A DNA stretch of 64,000 nt from Theocolax elegans (Eukaryota > Arthropoda > Insecta > Hymenoptera > Cerocephalidae), in the NCBI GenBank assembly GCA_026168455.1, contig CM047425.1:85687580-85751579 (forward strand), in the 5' to 3' direction. The position numbers and the translations under genes are program-made. This document shows positions 63,002 to 64,000 of this stretch, piece after piece; the first letter of the stretch is position 1, and each line of letters starts with the position of its first letter. Below the pieces are notes generated by a model. It was not told where the DNA came from, ran no database searches, and saw nothing but the letters and a program-made list of their open reading frames with translations.

Positions 63002-63109
63002 CAACGTGCGTCGGCGATACTTTCGTCAATGGCACTGCAGACGCAATGTTTACCAGGGGCCTGGCCTGGTGCCAGGTGCCCATTGGCTGCGGGCTCAGCC
63101 TCCTCTTCG
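63002..63109 (+). CDS. SLC5A7-like: SLC5-family (choline transporter-like) gene, second coding exon
   Basis: 108 nt between tttcag| and ttcg|gtaagc. It joins the previous exon in phase 1 and ends in phase 1. It adds 36 residues (codon 58 split by the intron), including VGDTFVNGTADAM, GLAWCQVPIG and GLSLLFG. These align with the TATWVGGGYINGTAE, GLAWAQAPIG and SLSLILGG stretch of CHT1, the unwound helix region that in LeuT-fold transporters contributes to Na+ and substrate binding. Two notable changes are Trp to Cys and Gly-Gly to Asp-Thr in the first motif, so this is probably a divergent paralogue rather than the classical neuronal choline transporter. The next exon is not within the last 890 bases of the window. 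Confidence 0.88.
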
Positions 63110-63558
63110 GTAAGCACATGCAGAAAACTGTATATATTGCACGGACGCGCGTACCTTATGAATGGCCAAAAAAATATTGCTGGAGAAAGTAAAAAAGGCT
63201 TTTTCCGCCTTCGCTTTTGTTTTACCTACTATGGTATTGTCGTCTTCCCAAGATTCGTTGAATCCACACGTGGCTTTTCAAGCTTTTTACGGGACTGCGG
63301 GGCTTTGTCTCCTTCCAGAATTAAAACGCATGTATATAATACAGTTCTGCCACGGTCGTTTAATCGCGGACCTGATAATTTGAGACGACACTCTGATGCC
63401 CTGCCGACGCTTTGTTCTCAACTGTTTTGTTTGAACACCGTCAATTATAACTTTTCTTTTTTGACCGTGTACTTTCAAACTGCTGCGAGTCCGTTAATTT
63501 TGATACTATCGAACAAATAATTTAGTTATTTAGTATTCTGCTGCCGTTCTGAACAATT
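63110..63558 (+). other. Start of the next transporter intron
   Basis: Intronic sequence after the donor at 63,110. Open frames on both strands around 63,160-63,520 do not continue the transporter and look like chance. Confidence 0.6.
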
Positions 63559-63673
63559 AGTACCCAGTCAGCACAAAACGTCTTAAAGACGTTTATAGAC
63601 GTTTTTAAAACGCTTAAAACGCTTAATAACGTTTTAAAAACGTCTCCGAGACGGACAGTGCTACCTGGGTACT
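63559..63673. mobile_element. Tiny palindromic MITE with agtacccag termini
   Basis: 115 bp. The left end agtacccagtcagcac and the inverted right end agtacccaggtagcac match at 14 of 16 positions. The inside is a series of aacgtc / gacgtt / aaacgctt motifs that folds back on itself almost throughout. No coding capacity. It lies in the transporter intron. Confidence 0.75.
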
Positions 63674-64000
63674 TTATTTACCTCTTTCCTTTTTACATTT
63701 TAACACAGACAAACATTATTAAATAGTTAACTGCTAAATAACTTAACATTATATTTATATGTGCGCGTGAATAGTAAAAATTATAAATATGTGTGTATAT
63801 GAAAAATCGTATTACATTTTAATTTTGAATAAATCGTTTTAAATTTGTAATTCGTTGCAAAAAACCTTCTTTTTTTAACTAAAACTGATGAATGCAGAGT
63901 ACAGTAATAACTCGAAGATAAAAATGTATATGTATACTGTTCGTAAGGAGTAATCAAGTATGAAAAAGCTATATACCGAGGTAAAGTTCATCGTAGAGGT
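63674..64000 (+). other. Intronic, AT-rich, nothing recognised
   Basis: No further exon of the transporter is seen before the window ends. Confidence 0.5.

Noticed and set aside
62848..63520. Longer frames around the second transporter exon (114 and 175 codons +, 79 codons -)
   Set aside because: They extend past the acceptor at 63,001 and the donor at 63,110, or use other frames; only 63,002-63,109 is consistent with the transporter family.
1..64000. CRISPR arrays, bacterial operons, ribosomal RNA
   Set aside because: No regularly spaced direct repeats, ribosome-binding-site-led gene clusters or rRNA-like sequence were seen; the window is eukaryotic.

Overview
The window is AT-rich eukaryotic nuclear DNA, most likely from an insect; a hymenopteran is plausible but not proven. 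The evidence is compact GC-richer exons with GT-AG junctions separated by long AT-rich introns, arthropod-style promoter patches, and a dense set of foldback and MITE-type repeats. Most of the 64 kb has no recognisable gene.

The only host gene I recognise lies on the + strand at the right end. Two coding exons (50,676-50,847 and 63,002-63,109), split by a 12.15 kb phase-1 intron, encode the N-terminus of an SLC5-family transporter that best resembles the high-affinity choline transporter (CHT1/SLC5A7). The rest of the gene lies beyond the window. A splice acceptor just before the start codon implies at least one upstream 5'UTR exon; a GC-rich stretch ending in a strong donor at 12,007/12,008 is a speculative candidate.

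The centrepiece is a complete, apparently young DIRS-type (tyrosine-recombinase) retrotransposon at about 21,720-26,851. It has inverted terminal repeats whose inner ~149 bp look identical, an internal complementary region that joins the reverse complements of the left and right ends, a gag gene split by a spliceosomal-type intron, an RT/RNase H/methyltransferase-like pol, and a tyrosine recombinase with all catalytic residues. Neither pol nor the recombinase has a usable AUG. Each open frame is offset by -1 from the one before and overlaps it. The gag/pol overlap carries A AAA AAC in the correct frame, 8 nt before a perfect 7-bp all-G/C stem. The pol/recombinase overlap carries T TTA AAT directly before the pol stop. 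I infer expression of Gag, Gag-Pol and perhaps Gag-Pol-YR by one or two programmed -1 frameshifts.

Region by region: 1-9 kb is AT-rich with degraded foldbacks and MITEs, a tRNA-like relic and a possible dead gene fragment. At 9.3-12 kb there are two GC-rich promoter/5'UTR-like islands, and another at 15.8-16.3 kb with a TATA box. 21.7-26.9 kb is the DIRS element. 29.5-30.2 kb is a long-armed foldback. 30.1-38.75 kb holds three overlapping tandem duplications (periods about 1.27, 1.9 and 1.908 kb, with different breakpoints and short microhomologies), which amplify a TIR element and a GC-rich segment of unknown nature. 39-50 kb is mostly featureless. 50.6-64 kb is the transporter gene, whose big intron contains a tRNA-like relic and an older copy of the 29.5 kb foldback.
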